Translations under genes and position numbers: made by a program | Notes under the pieces: model-generated | The model's input: the letters and a program-made list of their open reading frames with translations, nothing else | What the model was told of the DNA's origin: nothing | Database searches by the model: none | Source: Austropuccinia psidii | Taxonomy: Eukaryota > Basidiomycota > Pucciniomycetes > Pucciniales > Sphaerophragmiaceae | Length of the DNA stretch: 64,000 nt | Assembly: GCA_023105745.1 (NCBI GenBank) | Contig: JALGQZ010000016.1 | Location: forward strand, 30,268,579-30,332,578 | Reading direction: 5' to 3' | In this document: piece after piece, positions 1 through 12,279 of the stretch | Layout of the letters: each line of letters starts with the position of its first letter | How positions within the stretch are numbered: the stretch's first letter is position 1

Positions 1-404
1 GAAATATTGAAGGCTGGTGGTCTTGGTGCTTCTTGAAGATTGGCCATAATTTGGATTTTTTGTTGCATGATGGCCAATAAAGATGGTTAACAATCAGAAT
101 CCTTCTCATCACCACCTTCCCCAAGAGCTTTGGAAGTAGTCTTTGACAAGATGGGAAATGCACCAACAACTTCTGAGAAAGATCTTGATCTGATTGGCCC
201 TCCTCCTTCCTTGCTGGATGGCACTTCTCCTTCCATGACTGGCCCTCTGCATAAGTGGGCCCTCAGTTCATGAACTGATGGGGTCCCATCAAGAGGCACT
301 CTTTGTGTTGGAGTGAGAATAGCTTGATCTCTAGCCTGAGATCTTGTCTGTCTTTCAAGAGTTGAATATTGGAAAAGAATCATTTTCAGATTTATATAAA
401 ACAA
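1..404 (-). pseudogene. Gag N-terminal fragment of a Ty3/gypsy-type element (runs off the left edge)
   Basis: Read on the minus strand from 404 leftward. A basic R-Q-T-R-S-Q stretch is followed by a Pro/Thr/Arg-rich segment (LTPTQRVPLDGTP), an E/G/S-rich linker, a stop near 87, and then in the same frame LLAIMQQ..IQIMANLQ and a PPAF motif. This order (basic start, proline-rich linker, glutamine-rich helix) resembles Gag N-termini of abundant rust-fungus Ty3 elements; I rely on recalled resemblance, not a search. The stop and a shortened acidic linker suggest a dead copy. The capsid would lie left of the window. Its LTR should lie to the right (405-2000) but I could not delimit it. Confidence 0.5.
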
Positions 405-2639
405 AATGAATAAAAATCAAAATTTTGAATATGAAAAAACTTAAGGCAAGTAAAATATAAAAACTTGAAGTCAATATCATAATTAATATCAGGAGAAGAA
501 ATTAAAAACAAATTTCTTGAGGTTGATCAATCAATCAGAAAATTTTGAGTAATTCAATCAAAAGGTATTAAGGAAAATCAATCAAAACAATAAATTCTTC
601 AGAAAAATCAATCAATAAATTAAATCAAAACAATTAAACCTTCAGGTCATTCAAATTCTTGAGATCAAAATAAATTATATGTCACATCAATCAATCAAAG
701 TAAAATAAATTCAAAATATTGCCATTAATCAAAGTTCTTCAGGAATAATTCAAAATGAACCTTGATAAATGAAGATTTTGAATGAAATTTATTTTTTAGC
801 TAAGCTATAAAATGAAATTAACCTGTGACCTGAATGAAAACTGGGTGGAATAAAACCAATGACTCAAAATCATTAGTCAAAATATTTTAAGAGGAAAGAA
901 AGTTTTGATATAGATTGAAAGAAAATTATAGAGAGGTTGGAAATTGAGATATTTTAAGAAAAATTCATTAAGATAATAAGAATTTCATAATTGAAAAATT
1001 ATTGATTTTGAAGATAAAAAAATTAAAAATGAAAGAATCAATTATGATTTAATTAATCTTATGTAACAGGGGCTCTTGGTAATAACAAAAGTGGCCTGGC
1101 ACTCAGGAATCAAGAACTTGCTTGGAGAGCTCCAAAAGATTAAAGAAATAGTTGAAGGAAATATTTCTTTAAAAAAATAATATGATCAAGTACAAGTATC
1201 CAGAGGCTAAGAATAAGGAAGCCAAAAGGCAAAGATCCAACCAAATGGATCCTCAATTCACTTTTTTAACCTTCCAGAAAGAACCACGGAATTACTAAAT
1301 GATATTACCACCACTATCCACTAAAAGTCAAAGAACAAGGTTCAAATGACTGACTTATAAATATCAGTACTTACTTTCAAGAACTGAAAATAAAAAAGAA
1401 TAAAAAGAAACTATTAGATCAATCAACTGGTGAAAATGTGCTCTGGGGTTGAAAGAGTGGCAAGTATATGAGAAAGGTTGGTAGACTGATCCTTGAGGTT
1501 TGAGAAACCCACTGCACTGTATAGCTTGTATAAAGACATATTGACTGTTTTGGAAAAAACAGATTGACCATCCTGAGAAAGGAACTGTGTGTATTGAATC
1601 CCAACATTGTATAAATCAATTTACCCAAAGATTTCAATGCCATACAGTTTCCTTCAATACAGCCTTTATGGATCAATGGAGCTGTCCAAGGAGTTATGGA
1701 GTTTTTTATTCCTTGAAAACTGCTTTGAGAATAACAACCTCTTGAATTACCCTTGAAAACTACTTGGTCAGTATCCCCTTGGAGGAATTCTGTTGGGAGG
1801 GAAACAAACAATATTTGAAGGGCCAGGTTATTGGTGTCCTCAAATGGTCTTCTGTGTGTCCCCCATGAATCATAAGCTTGAGTCCCTGGAAGCCTTCTTT
1901 CAAAATGGGTTGGTGGAATGGTGACTTTACTTGAAATAAAATAATTGAGTCTTAAAATGGTAAACATTGAAGTTCTGAGGAATAATGGTGAATAATGGTA
2001 TATAATACCATATATGCCTCAATCAAGGTTCCTGAAGACCTGGGTCCAAAATTGGGGAGGCTTTGCCTTGCCTTGAGGAGAACGTCCTTGAAAATATGGT
2101 TGGTGGCCTCTGGTGGCTGTCAGAGGCCATGGCTTGAGTATCAAGGGGTCCCTGGTCCATATGACCATTTTGGCCCTTGAGATTTGGTGGGAAAAAATAT
2201 GTTTTGGGGCCCATTGGGCCCCTTTGGCCTCATTCATTTTTAGGGGTCTTACATGGCCCAAAAAAGCCCATTTAGGGCCAAGAACCCCTAATGAAGGGGG
2301 TGGGCAACAAATCCTGATTATAATTGAAGGAACATATGAACCTGGAAGGCTACAAAGACCCTCTAAGCCCAATTACAATGGGATGGCCTAGGGGAACAGA
2401 TTATGAAAATATCCTAAAAGTCCATGGGGTTCAGGATACGGCCTGTGGGCTATCAATGAAGCTTGAGGCTATGACTTTACAGAAAAAGTGGGTGTGTTGC
2501 ATAGGCCAAGTATCCATAAAATCTATAGTATGGAGAATTGGAAATAAACTTTTTGAGGCAAGTAATTGCCATAAACCACAAATTGGAGGGTATTTCCTGT
2601 GGTTGTGACAGCTTAATAAGGTTTATGTAATCCTACAAA
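405..2639. other. AT-rich leader or degraded repeat, with a GC-richer block at about 2000-2400
   Basis: 405-1075 is A-rich with many ATCAAT/AATCAA repeats and no coding signal. A minus frame (1419-1967, 182 codons) is open but matches nothing I know; the opposite strand is also partly open. At 2000-2400 base composition rises, with runs such as GGGCCCATTGGGCCC and frames open on both strands, giving Trp/Pro/Gly-rich translations of the kind produced by repetitive non-coding DNA. This may be 5' leader or LTR of the element whose gag lies at 1-404. No terminal repeat was found to prove it. Confidence 0.35.
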
Positions 2640-4424
2640 TATTTGGTTAAAATTAAGGTGTTCTATCTATCTACTTCATTGGCTAAGGATTTGCCATACA
2701 TGCAGTAAATCCCGCATCAGCTCAATTCAAATTCTTTTAAAGCCATTTTATGGTTTTAAATGAATTAAAGGGAATACTCCATGTGAAAAAGGTAGGTCAA
2801 AGGAAAAGGGGCAAAAGCTACCAGGTTACCCAGCATTTGGGATCTTCAAGAACCCAAAAACAGTTTTCCTCCTGGATTAAAGTATTTTCAGCCTTATTCA
2901 AGCTTTAATTGGGCATTAAAGTTTAAACTGGCTCATCCCTCTTTTAGACAGGAATTACAAGCTTTCAAAAGGTAAATCTCTATATGCAGGCTTTTAATCA
3001 AGGTTTTAAGAACTATAAAAGCTTAATTAAGCTCAAATAAGCTTAGAATTGAAGTTCAAAGCATTGAAAACTTATCGAAAGCTCTGTTTCAGTGTGCATT
3101 GCTATTTTTGCATGGGAAAATTTCTATAATTTCTAAGATTCATAGAAAATTCTGTTTTCAATGGATTTAATTGAACAATTCACACACATTGAGAGTTAAT
3201 GTTATCTGTGTATAAACCAAATTGTTATTATATTCAATAAGGAAGATTCTTTTATATTTAGCCTTGAAAATACGTCTTCAATCATTCTTGAAGAAAATTA
3301 ATATTTCTTTTGGAATTACTTAAAAATTCTATTTAAAAGATATTCTCCTTGAGGTTTAATTTTAGGTTGCTCATGTGATTAAATGTAATTTAAATAAGTT
3401 AATTTCATATTGAAACTTAAAAAGAAACTTAAATTTGCATTAAAGCTACTTGGAGTTAAGAATGACACTAGTAGTTTCAAATTGAAATTAAAAATAAGTC
3501 ACCTTACCTTAAGAACCTTATTTCCAATGATTTTCTTTCAGTTTTTATCTGGGAGCGTCCTTGACATGTATTATTGATTATGAAAGCTTCTCTGAAGGCA
3601 TAAAAGAATTCTTTAAATAACCATTTTTTCAATAATCATCATTCAATCAATCAAATTGATCATTTAAACAGGTAAAATTTTATTGAATATAAAATCTTCT
3701 TATTAGAAGTGATTCTAAAGTTATTTTATTCTTCATAATTTTGAATTAAGAATTTAAATAATATAATTGAGATTATATTGTTTTGATAACTGATCATTCA
3801 TTTTAAATTATAGAATTGTTGTTTTAAATATCTTTTAAAAACAAGAAATTCCTCTAAAAACTCTCAAATCTTATTTTATCATAAGAAAAGCTGTTTTATT
3901 CCTTGAAAATATTGATTTTTGGAATTGCTTATAAGAATTATTTAATACTATAGCTGATTTTGTTTGACTTATTGTATTAGATAAATATTATAAGTAAGGT
4001 TTTTTTGAGTATTTTATATTCTTTTATCTATTATTAGTTTTCTTATAGAATTTCTCTATAAAAATTATCTCTGCACAGTTTTTGTGATAATTTCTTTTAT
4101 AAATAATATTCATATCATCTATAAGTGGTTGATGTAATTTTTTTCCACATATGATTGTTTCATTAAGAGCTTTTATATTTATTATTATTATAACTGTCAG
4201 TGATTATAATGATAATATAATAATTATGATTTCCTATAATTCTTAAACATTTTTGTATCATTCAATTACTTAATAATCATTATTCTTCTTTTTTCATATA
4301 ATTAATTTTATGAATATATCAATTGGTGGCGATAATACTTGATTATATTATATTTTCTACTGAGGACAATCATAGTACTGTTGAATTCTTTTAATATTAT
4401 AAATAGTTTCATAGAAAGCCTTAA
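2640..4424 (+). mobile_element. Degraded LTR, family F4 (copy A, 5' end missing)
   Basis: Collinear with the solo LTR at 20977-23087. Shared landmarks in order: the 'ttggctaag.attt.ccatac' segment near 2678, the 'GGTTACCCAGCATTTGGGAT' segment near 2823, the TTTAAACAGGTAAAATTTTATT block near 3663, the 'ctctgcacagtttttgtgat' segment near 4070, and the terminal 'catagtactgttgaattctt' stretch at about 4369-4388, which also matches the end of the copy at 56619-58522. The first several hundred bases of the family are not recognisable here and no target-site duplication was found, so this is an old truncated copy. Confidence 0.6.
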
Positions 4425-5589
4425 ATGATCCCAGGGAAGGTTTTTCTCTGAGTTTGAACTATTCCTTCTATTAATATCTACTTTAGCTATGTTGTGTATT
4501 TATACTTCATAAAGTATCTTATTTAATAAATATCTCTTTCTTCCTTTCAGTCATTACCAATCCTTGTTCGTAGTTAAATTCTCAATTTTTGTCCTTCTTT
4601 ATTCAATATTTCAATCTTTTTGGCCAATTTATCACAAATATTGGAGGATTTTATTTGAACCATTTCAAATCTGACCTATTCTTTCTTCACATTATTTCTT
4701 CAATACCACTACTTGTTTCATTGACTAAAAGAAATAAATTATAATGCCTCAGGTGTTCCACTCCTAAAGTTTTAATTCATACAAGGACTTAATATTCCAC
4801 TTATCCTTTCATGGAATAGTCAAATTTCCAATTTTGTATATTGAAAGCAACTCTCATAATTTTGGAGTTGAATATGCCTTCAGGATGTTCTTTTTTATTA
4901 TTAGATTTATAAGTATTATTCTATATTTATTATATTCCAATAACTCTTATAAAATATTATCAAATCATTATTTAGACTTCAAGGTATTATCTAAGTGTCA
5001 TTTTCATCCTTCTTCTGAATATGTTTAATACTAATCTTCAGGTGTTGGATAAGCCCCCACTCCATTCAGATCTTTGTATTTGGCTTCTCTGGTTTATTTT
5101 TATTTTAAACTTTATTCTTTTTATATTTTCTTCTTGAATTTTAAAAAGGTATTTTTATGTTTATTATTTTGAGCCCAATTCATACAAAGAAGATGGTTTG
5201 ATTTGTGTGCTAGCCTGAAACCATATAATAGCAGTATAAAAGTCTAAACATCTAATCAGCTTAGATATATTTCTCCTCATCAGACCAGGTCTGACCTTGG
5301 CTGCTCAGTGTATATGTACTTTTTAAGTACATACAGACCAGTTGTCCAAGTGCCACCTAGAACAGAAAGACCATTAAAGTCTCTCTTTTCTGAATGAGAT
5401 TTACTTTCAATAATAAAAATAATAATAAGCTTAATATTCTTAATCTTGAAGTTATTGATAAGCCTTATTGTTTCTTATTAACTTTCATATTTATTTTATT
5501 TATTATATATATATTTGATGTTTATTTCTATGTATGTTTATATTGTTTTTCCTTTTCCTAGATTTTCTTTCTTAAAGTAGTAGTATTAT

Positions 5590-6060
5590 AACTCTTCCAG
5601 CTTAAGGTCATGGTGGACTTATATAATTTAATACTCATTAATTTAAAAATGATAAATAAAAAAGTTCCAGTTTATGGTCTTTGTGGACTTTGAATATTTG
5701 TTGAATGAAAGATGATGAAAAAGAAATCCAGATTATAGTCTTGGCGAAGCTATAATACTACTAATGATAAGTGTTTTGTATTTGAAATTGATCATTATTA
5801 TATATTTATTTGATAAAATAATAATCAATATATTTCCAATTCGACCTCCCAATTCATGGTCATAGAGGACCTATAATTGACCTTAAGGTTCTAATTTCAA
5901 TATGAAATATATTTCATAATAAATATAGCAATAATGAAAGGCTTATTTAATTAATTTTCAAATATCATCATTCAAAATTACTATAATTGAGGATAATACA
6001 TTAATAAGATTATGATGATAATAATGAAGAAAATTTTCATTTTTAGGTCATAGAGGACCA
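5590..6060. repeat. Degenerate interspersed repeat with a GGTC..GGAC core
   Basis: Variants of one core recur: AGGTCATGGTGGAC (about 5605), ATGGTCTTTGTGGAC (about 5670), ATAGTCTTGGCGAAG (about 5733), ATGGTCATAGAGGACC (about 5852) and AGGTCATAGAGGACC (about 6042). Spacings are close to multiples of about 63 bp, so this looks like an eroded tandem array with interstitial insertions. The core resembles the unit of the neighbouring array at 6110-6395. Confidence 0.5.
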
Positions 6061-6109
6061 ATATATCCAAATTAGCATAATTATTGTCATAAAAACATCA
6101 ATAAGCCAC

Positions 6110-6395
6110 TCAAAAAGGCTTTATGGTCTTTCTGAGTGCCTTATGAGTCTGAATCAGCATAGATATTTCTATAAAACTGAGAATGAGTCATTAAACAAGA
6201 ACTTTATGGACCCTCTGAGGACCTTATAAGTCAAAATTGGAATAGATATTAGTTTTAAAATTGAAATAGACTATGAAAAAAGCACTTTATGGTGCTTCTG
6301 AGGGGTTTATGAGTCTAACGCAGATTGGATATTGATATAAAACTGGTAATTAGTAAAGGAAAAAAGCACCTTGTGGTCGTTCTGGGGACCTTATG
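6110..6395. repeat. Tandem repeat, about 83-bp unit, about 3.5 copies
   Basis: The anchor CTTTATGG(T/A) recurs near 6119, 6202 and 6284, with CCTTGTGG near 6369, giving a steady 82-85 bp period. Each unit also carries a CTGAG.(G)CCTTATGAGTCT segment and a GATATT..TATAAAACTG segment. It may be part of an LTR or leader of an unrecognised element; I could not link it to any of the four LTR families in the window. Confidence 0.65.
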
Positions 6396-8132
6396 TTTTT
6401 TATAATGCTTATTCTATATGAATTTTGCTGATTACAGATTGTTTATTCTGATTTGAATATCCTTTCTGATCCTTAAGTTTCCATTATTCATCTCATTCCA
6501 CTACATTAGCTCTGTCTTAACTCCAAACAATCACAAACAAGTATTATGACCAATCACATCTCAGCATTTGGAATTCAAAATCTGACCTATCAGAATCTAG
6601 AAACATTAAAACTCTGACAAATAATATCATTTATAATTTTTTTCTTTTTTTCTATTCAAGTTGTAGTTTGTTAAAATCCTTTCTTTAAAGGTAGGTTTGA
6701 TGGAAAACATGGAAGGAGGCCTTCTTCCCAGAGCCCAAATTTGTTTTTCTCAACTTCTTGATATTTCTTTATATATATGGGTCCATATCTATAATATATT
6801 TTGATATTATAATAATTCTATCATATTATTGTGTTATTATTTTACTATTTCACTATAGTGATATGATATCATTCTATTAGAATATTAATTCATTAGCATA
6901 TTTTAGTATTATACAGTTTTATTATCTCAATATTGTATCTTTATAATATTATTTTGGTAAAATATTATATTACTATAATGATTTAATATTTTAGATTATA
7001 ATATAATGAAATAATAGTAATATGATCTGTTTCTTTCATTTTACTATAGTATACTAATTAACTATCTGAATATAATGTTATCTTGTTTATCATATCTTTA
7101 TTATAATTGATATTATTTTCATTCTCTTTCATTTTGAAGCAAAGGGGGATTAGTGAGAAAAAATCTTAAATAAAATTTTCATTAAAACTTTGATTTTCTT
7201 GTGGGTTCTGAAGAATAAATAATTACTGTGTGGTATATTTGAGGGTTCTGATAATTATTTAAACTCTAATTTTGTATTGGTAACTTTACAAAAAAATTCA
7301 TTTTTTCAATCAAAATGTAAGACTTATTCCCTCTTCTTTTTCAGATTATCTGATTCAAATTCATTTAAAAGCAATTATTAAAATTTAAACTTGAATTTTT
7401 CAACAATCAAAAATCCTTCTTTGAAGAAGTGCAATAATGATAGATTTTGACCTTATTAAAGGTAATTATTTATGAAATTAAGAATTCAAGAAATTTCTAG
7501 ATACTTTATTTATAAAAAATAATCTTAGAAAAATTATGATTGAATAGTATATTAATGTTGATTCATTTAAGTAATCTAGCTTCAATTGAATTTATAAACT
7601 GATTCTTAATTAGTGACTTCTCACTTTCCTCCAAACCCTATAGTGAATTTTATAACAAGAAAACTTTTTATTATCATTGGGATTTTGATTTTTCTTTTTT
7701 ATACTAATTCAGAATATCTTTCACACAAATTTCACTCTTAAATTCCATAGAAATCATTAATATTAATTTAGCTATGAGTTATATATGAATTTTCTTTATT
7801 CTTATTCATTATTAATGGATTGTTTTTATTGAGTTTTCTTTTATAATTTTTTTCTTTATGTTTTTTTTGAACCTGTTACATACAAATAAATAATTAAATT
7901 TTTAGGTTAAAGCCATTCTGGGCCAATCATGTATCATTAGTCCTTGCATCCGTTAATTACAATAGAACAAGAGAAAGACCAAATACATAGTTCTATTTCA
8001 GTTTAAGTCCTTTATGGGCCTTTAAGTTTTTTGAAATAATCTTTATCCTTATTCCTTTTCATGTCAATTTTTTTTATGACAGTCTCTTGCCATAAATTAT
8101 TCCATTCTTCTTTCTTTCTTCAAAAAAACATT

Positions 8133-9744
8133 TCAATTCATTACTATTATCATTGGATGTAATACTTTAGGCTCTAAATAAAAATCCAATTCCTTTTGAG
8201 CAATATAGGGATTCCCTCTCCATTTGATTCCTCCACCATACATCCTATATTCCTCAAGGAAAAACCATATTTGAGCCTTTATTGTACCCCAATATAAAAC
8301 CTTTCTTAAATATTCTTCCATATGAAATTTTCCATTCCAATAATCATTACCAAGACTTCCTATTATTCCATCATAGTTTAATAAATCCATGAATTCAAGT
8401 TTTTTTAGTCCTGATCCAGGTAGCTGGTACCAGATATCTTGAATCTTGCCATGAGGTAATTCTTCATTTGTAAAAATATCTTCAAATTAAATGAATGTAA
8501 TATTATAATAACTTGGTATTTTGAGCTTTTCAATTACTGGTAAGCCCCATCTTTGGTTTTCATTATTGATTTCTTGAAGATTATCACTAATATATAGGTT
8601 TTGTATTTCTTCATTAAGTTCTGTTTCAGGCCCATAGGTTCATAGTTATTTCTTTGCTTCATCAGTTTCAGAAATGATGGTGATAAAAGGAAAATGGTGA
8701 TAGTGTCGTTGTAATTTTATCTTTACAAAGGGATATTACTAATTATAATTAATTATCAGTAGAGGTAAATTAAGTAAACAGACTCAGTTAATTTTTTGAA
8801 AAAATAATTAATGCTATCTGCTAAGGCAGGAAGTTACTGCAAAAAAGTTAATGAATTGTAATTTTTAAGTGATAAGGTGATAAATATTTGGGTTTTCTTT
8901 AATAGGGCAGGAGGTCACTGCAAAAAATACTGGACTTGATTGTTCAAATTTAACCTTACTGATTTTCTTCTCTTTTCTGTTTTTTAATAATTTAAGCTGG
9001 AGGTTTCGCAGAATTGGGTTCAGTGTTACTTTATGGATTGATGGTATGTAATCTTCATAATAAGATAATTTTTCAGCCAAAACTCTAAGTTCCTTCAATA
9101 ACAGGCTTGTTTCTTCCAAATTTTCATTTTCTTCTCTTTATTTGTAAAGCAATGACTGATATTTGTTAAGCTCTTCTTTATATTCAAAAATTAATTCTTC
9201 ATATTTATTCTTCATTTTTCTTTGTTCCCAAATGTATTCAGCATCAAACAATTAATCACCATAACATCCAAACTTTGGAATATTGAGATTTTACCAATTT
9301 TTTGAAATTCTATAGCTTTATAAATATTTTTCTTATTTTTTTGAGATATATTGTAACATTAATGACGTTGATAGTAATTTTGAATAGAAATTTATACTAA
9401 AATTCCCAAGTATTTCATCCCAAATTCCTAATCCATTAGAGGTGGAATAAGAAACAAACACCCCCCATTTTTCATCTAAAAATGGCCTTATGATATATTT
9501 ACAGTTAAAACTCTTTAATACCCAAATGTTCATTTATGTGTTTTTTCTTAATTTTTTCTTTTAATTTTTTTTCACAGGTGGAAAAACTTTATTTAGTTCA
9601 TGAAACCCATTTTCTTTTTTCTTTTTTCTGAAGAATTCTATTCACACATACATCTTTAGAAATTTCTCCAAGTATTTTACTTCCTTTCTTTTAGAGTTTT
9701 ACCTCTCCACTCTCTTATGAATCCTTCTTCTTTGGGTATAAAGA
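8133..9744 (-). pseudogene. Coding remains of old LTR element E3, distal part
   Basis: Minus-strand protein-like segments lie at 9533-9333, 9119-8865 and 8390-8133, interrupted by stops and frameshifts. Reading continues across the element 1 insertion: the minus frame ending at 20436 resumes at 9744 (Y-I-F-I-P-K-E-E-G), which supports both the insertion point and an originally contiguous frame. Segments include KYIIRPFLDEKWG and a Lys/Glu-rich helical stretch. I do not recognise the domain and found no reverse transcriptase or integrase catalytic motif here. It is the 3' part of the element whose gag and protease lie at 23.1-28.0 kb. Confidence 0.5.
9740..9744. repeat. Target-site duplication AAAGA (left) of element 1
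   Basis: AAAGA directly precedes the TGTGAGCC start of the 5' LTR. The same five bases follow the CTTACA end of the 3' LTR at 20436-20440. A 5-bp duplication is usual for Ty3/gypsy integration. Confidence 0.9.
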
Positions 9745-11759
9745 TGTGAGCCTTTGAGATATGACCACATACCCAATAAGGTCACAAAAAAAGACTCAGA
9801 ATAATTATACCTTTAATATAATTATATTAAAATTACTTAGAATAATTATACATTAAAAATAATTACTTAAATATACAAAAAATACCATAAATTGGTACAA
9901 AAATTGGTTTAACTTAAAACCCAATGAATCAACATCCAAAATAAATTATACCATTGGATTCCCCATGGTAAAATACACATATACCATTTTTATGGCATAT
10001 CTGTAAAGTCAATATTTAATGAATTATAAGGTATAATACCTTATAAAAACCATAAAACCTTATTTATCTCAAGAGCTAATGAAACAACATGAAAAATACA
10101 TTGTACCAGTGGATTCCCCACGAAAATCCACACATAAAACAATTAATAAGCTAATTTCCAAAGCTAATACTTAAGGAATTAACCTGAATATATGCACTTT
10201 TTTGGTCAACGCATATATTCAAGGATCATAGCTAATATCTCCTAAACTATACATGATAGAATGATGAACCAAAAATAAAGATACCACGTAATTACTGTAA
10301 GAACACAGATATGAACTTTATTTTACAAATTATAAACAAGGTTAAAACCTATGATGAAATATTGATAAAAATCAACAGAGCTGTTGACCACTTTGTTGTG
10401 AAAGTGTTCCAAACTCAAAAAAAAAGTAAACAGTTGGATTCTACTAGCTCATTCGTGAAGAATGATGTAGTTTTTATTATTAAATTCAGGGTATAACCCC
10501 CTGAAATCAAGGTTTGAAGTTTAAAATATTGAATTTCGACAGAAAAGATGAGTTACAAGAAAAATCATCAAAATTAGAGTTTTGATGATGTAATAAAAAG
10601 CTCTTGGCAGCATAATAAGGTTATGCCAGGCTATCAGAATTCACTCTCTGAATTGCTGTAGCGTGTAAATCTTAAAAGGTATTGAGGATCAAAGTTTGAG
10701 CTTCATTTGAGCAGTTATGATCACTCACAGTAACCTTAATTTAAGTTTAACAGTCTTAAGAGTGATAAAATTGGTGTATACTATTAGTTTATGATTAAAA
10801 CTAATAAAATTCACGAAATTTGGGGTTCTTCCAAGCCTCTGATGTCATCAAACTTAGAGTTATAGTGATAACTCTAAATAATGGTGTAATAATGATGTAA
10901 TATGGTTTGATAATGATGTAATCACCTCCAAGCCTTAAAATATTGCTCAATTCCAGTGGGTATGATCAGTACACGTCTACTACAAGCCTGTTGGACTCTA
11001 GGAGGGAGGTATTTACTATAAATAGAGCTCTTTTTACTCTATTTTCCCCTAAGATGCATCAAAAACATTAAATCAATTAAATCAAAGGTAAATTCTTTAT
11101 TCTTTATATATAAAACTATTATATTATTAAAGACCAAAGACCACCTTGCTTTAATCATCTATTTTGACGTGATGAAATCATTTATTTAATTGTTTTTGCT
11201 AAAAATCTCTTTAAAAAACTCATTTCCATGTAAAAATCCAGAATAATTTGTAATTTTCTTTATTTTTATTGTAAATACAATTTGAAAAAGTTGTATTTAT
11301 ATTTTTTGGCGTAAAATATTTCAAAATTATTATATTAAGTGTTAAAAGTAGGTTATTTTCTCTTATTATAATAATTTCTCTATTATTACTCTCTTAATAA
11401 TTCTTTAATTAATATAAATAGTATTTATATTAATTCATAACCTTAATATTAGTAATATTATTGTTATTAATTGTTTTTTATTAATAAAAAGCAATTTTTT
11501 ACGCCTTTATTATTTGTTGGTAACAATAATAAAGAGCTTTTTAAATATATTAATATATTTATTTATTATATTATATTTTCATAATATAAATTATATTATT
11601 ATAATTATTTAATAATATAATTATTTTACGCCATAATAATAATAATTATTTATTATTATTACATTTTTAATCTTATTTATTCAATTCATAAGGACATTCA
11701 GAGTACAATAAGTAATAAATTAGTAATTTTTACTTATTGTTTCATAGCCAAACCTTACA
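9745..11759 (+). repeat. 5' LTR of element 1 (family F1)
   Basis: 2015 bp, TGTGAGCC...CTTACA, matched almost base for base by 18424-20435. U3 carries several TGATG(T)AAT motifs and a TATAAATA box at 11017-11024. The part downstream is very AT-rich, with TTTTTTGGCGTAAAATA and repeated 'ttttacgcc' motifs and an indel-rich tract around 11537-11625 where the two LTRs differ most. Confidence 0.93.
11017..11024 (+). promoter_or_regulatory. TATA box of the element 1 5' LTR
   Basis: TATAAATA, followed by a pyrimidine-rich 'agctctttttactctatttt' tract where transcription probably starts. The same box is at 19695-19702 in the 3' LTR. A TATAAATA box in an equivalent setting occurs in the unrelated F3 LTR at 48911-48918. 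Confidence 0.7.
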
Positions 11760-12279
11760 TTTGGGGGCCTGGCTGTGATATTTACTTAAAAGACCTTTAA
11801 AACGATTCTAATTGGGTTTATCCAATAATAAATTATATTTATAATCATAAAATTATATAATAATCTTATATTTTATTGATTTTAAAAGCTATTGAGGCAT
11901 TTGGAAAGCAATTGTACTGTCTTACACGTGGTTTTTTCACATCCTTAGACTTTCAAGAACTTTCTTTGAGTGACTCTAGTGATTAAAAAAAATAATTTAT
12001 AAATTAAAAATAATTTTTTTTTATAATTTAATTTTGTAAAAGAATCATATTCATTTTTTATTTTATTCTTCAAAAATAAAAATATAAAAAATATTAAAAA
12101 ATATTAAAAAAACCAATAAAAAAAAGTTATTTTTTTTATTAATTTTCATTCATTTCTTTATTCATTTCAATTTTTTAAAAAAAAAAGATATAAAAGCAAT
12201 TTCTACGTGGAAAATTGCCATATCTTGCCAAAAAATAACACTTCTTATAAAAAGACTTATATTTATTTGTCTTTTTTAG
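11088..12279 (+). other. Possible leader intron of element 1 spanning U5 and the primer-binding site
   Basis: A donor-like CAAAG|GTAAAT lies about 70 bases after the TATA box, and an acceptor CTTTTTTAG| lies at 12271-12279 just before acidic Gag-like coding. Element 2 has the same arrangement on the minus strand: CAG|GTTGTA at 47588/47587 and ATTCAG|TGGAAGAA ending at 46729. Splicing would remove the primer-binding site, so the product would be an mRNA and not a template. Inference only; no AUG is created in frame at the junction that I can see. Confidence 0.3.
11762..11777 (+). other. Primer-binding site of element 1
   Basis: The LTR end CTTACA is followed by TTTGGGGGCCTGGCTGTG. Element 2, although much diverged, has TTTTGGGGGCCTGGCTGTG at the same place (minus strand, 47346 downward). 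Conservation of about 18 bases between elements whose LTRs are otherwise unalike marks it as functional. I could not match it with confidence to a particular tRNA 3' end. Confidence 0.75.

Larger units (their letters stand above)
4425..8132. other. AT-rich stretch with no recognised gene, holding degenerate tandem repeats
   Basis: Very AT-rich, with only short frames. I see no LTR terminus, tRNA or conserved protein motif. It may include the 3' end of the old minus-strand element E3, whose coding remains stop near 8133, but its 3' LTR is not visible. The repeat tracts at 5590-6060 and 6110-6395 are listed separately. Confidence 0.4.

Noticed and set aside
1419..1967. 182-codon minus-strand frame
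   Set aside because: No recognisable domain, biased toward Ser/Phe/Thr, the other strand is also partly open, and it sits in suspected LTR or leader sequence. Not called a gene.
4425..4440. CCAGG near 4433 as the partner of CCAGG at 30260-30264 (E3 duplication)
   Set aside because: No F3-type LTR end adjoins it; a 5-base match over 26 kb is expected by chance.
7140..7160. AAGCAAAGGGGGATTAG as a polypurine tract
   Set aside because: No TG-starting LTR follows it and no element remains adjoin it.
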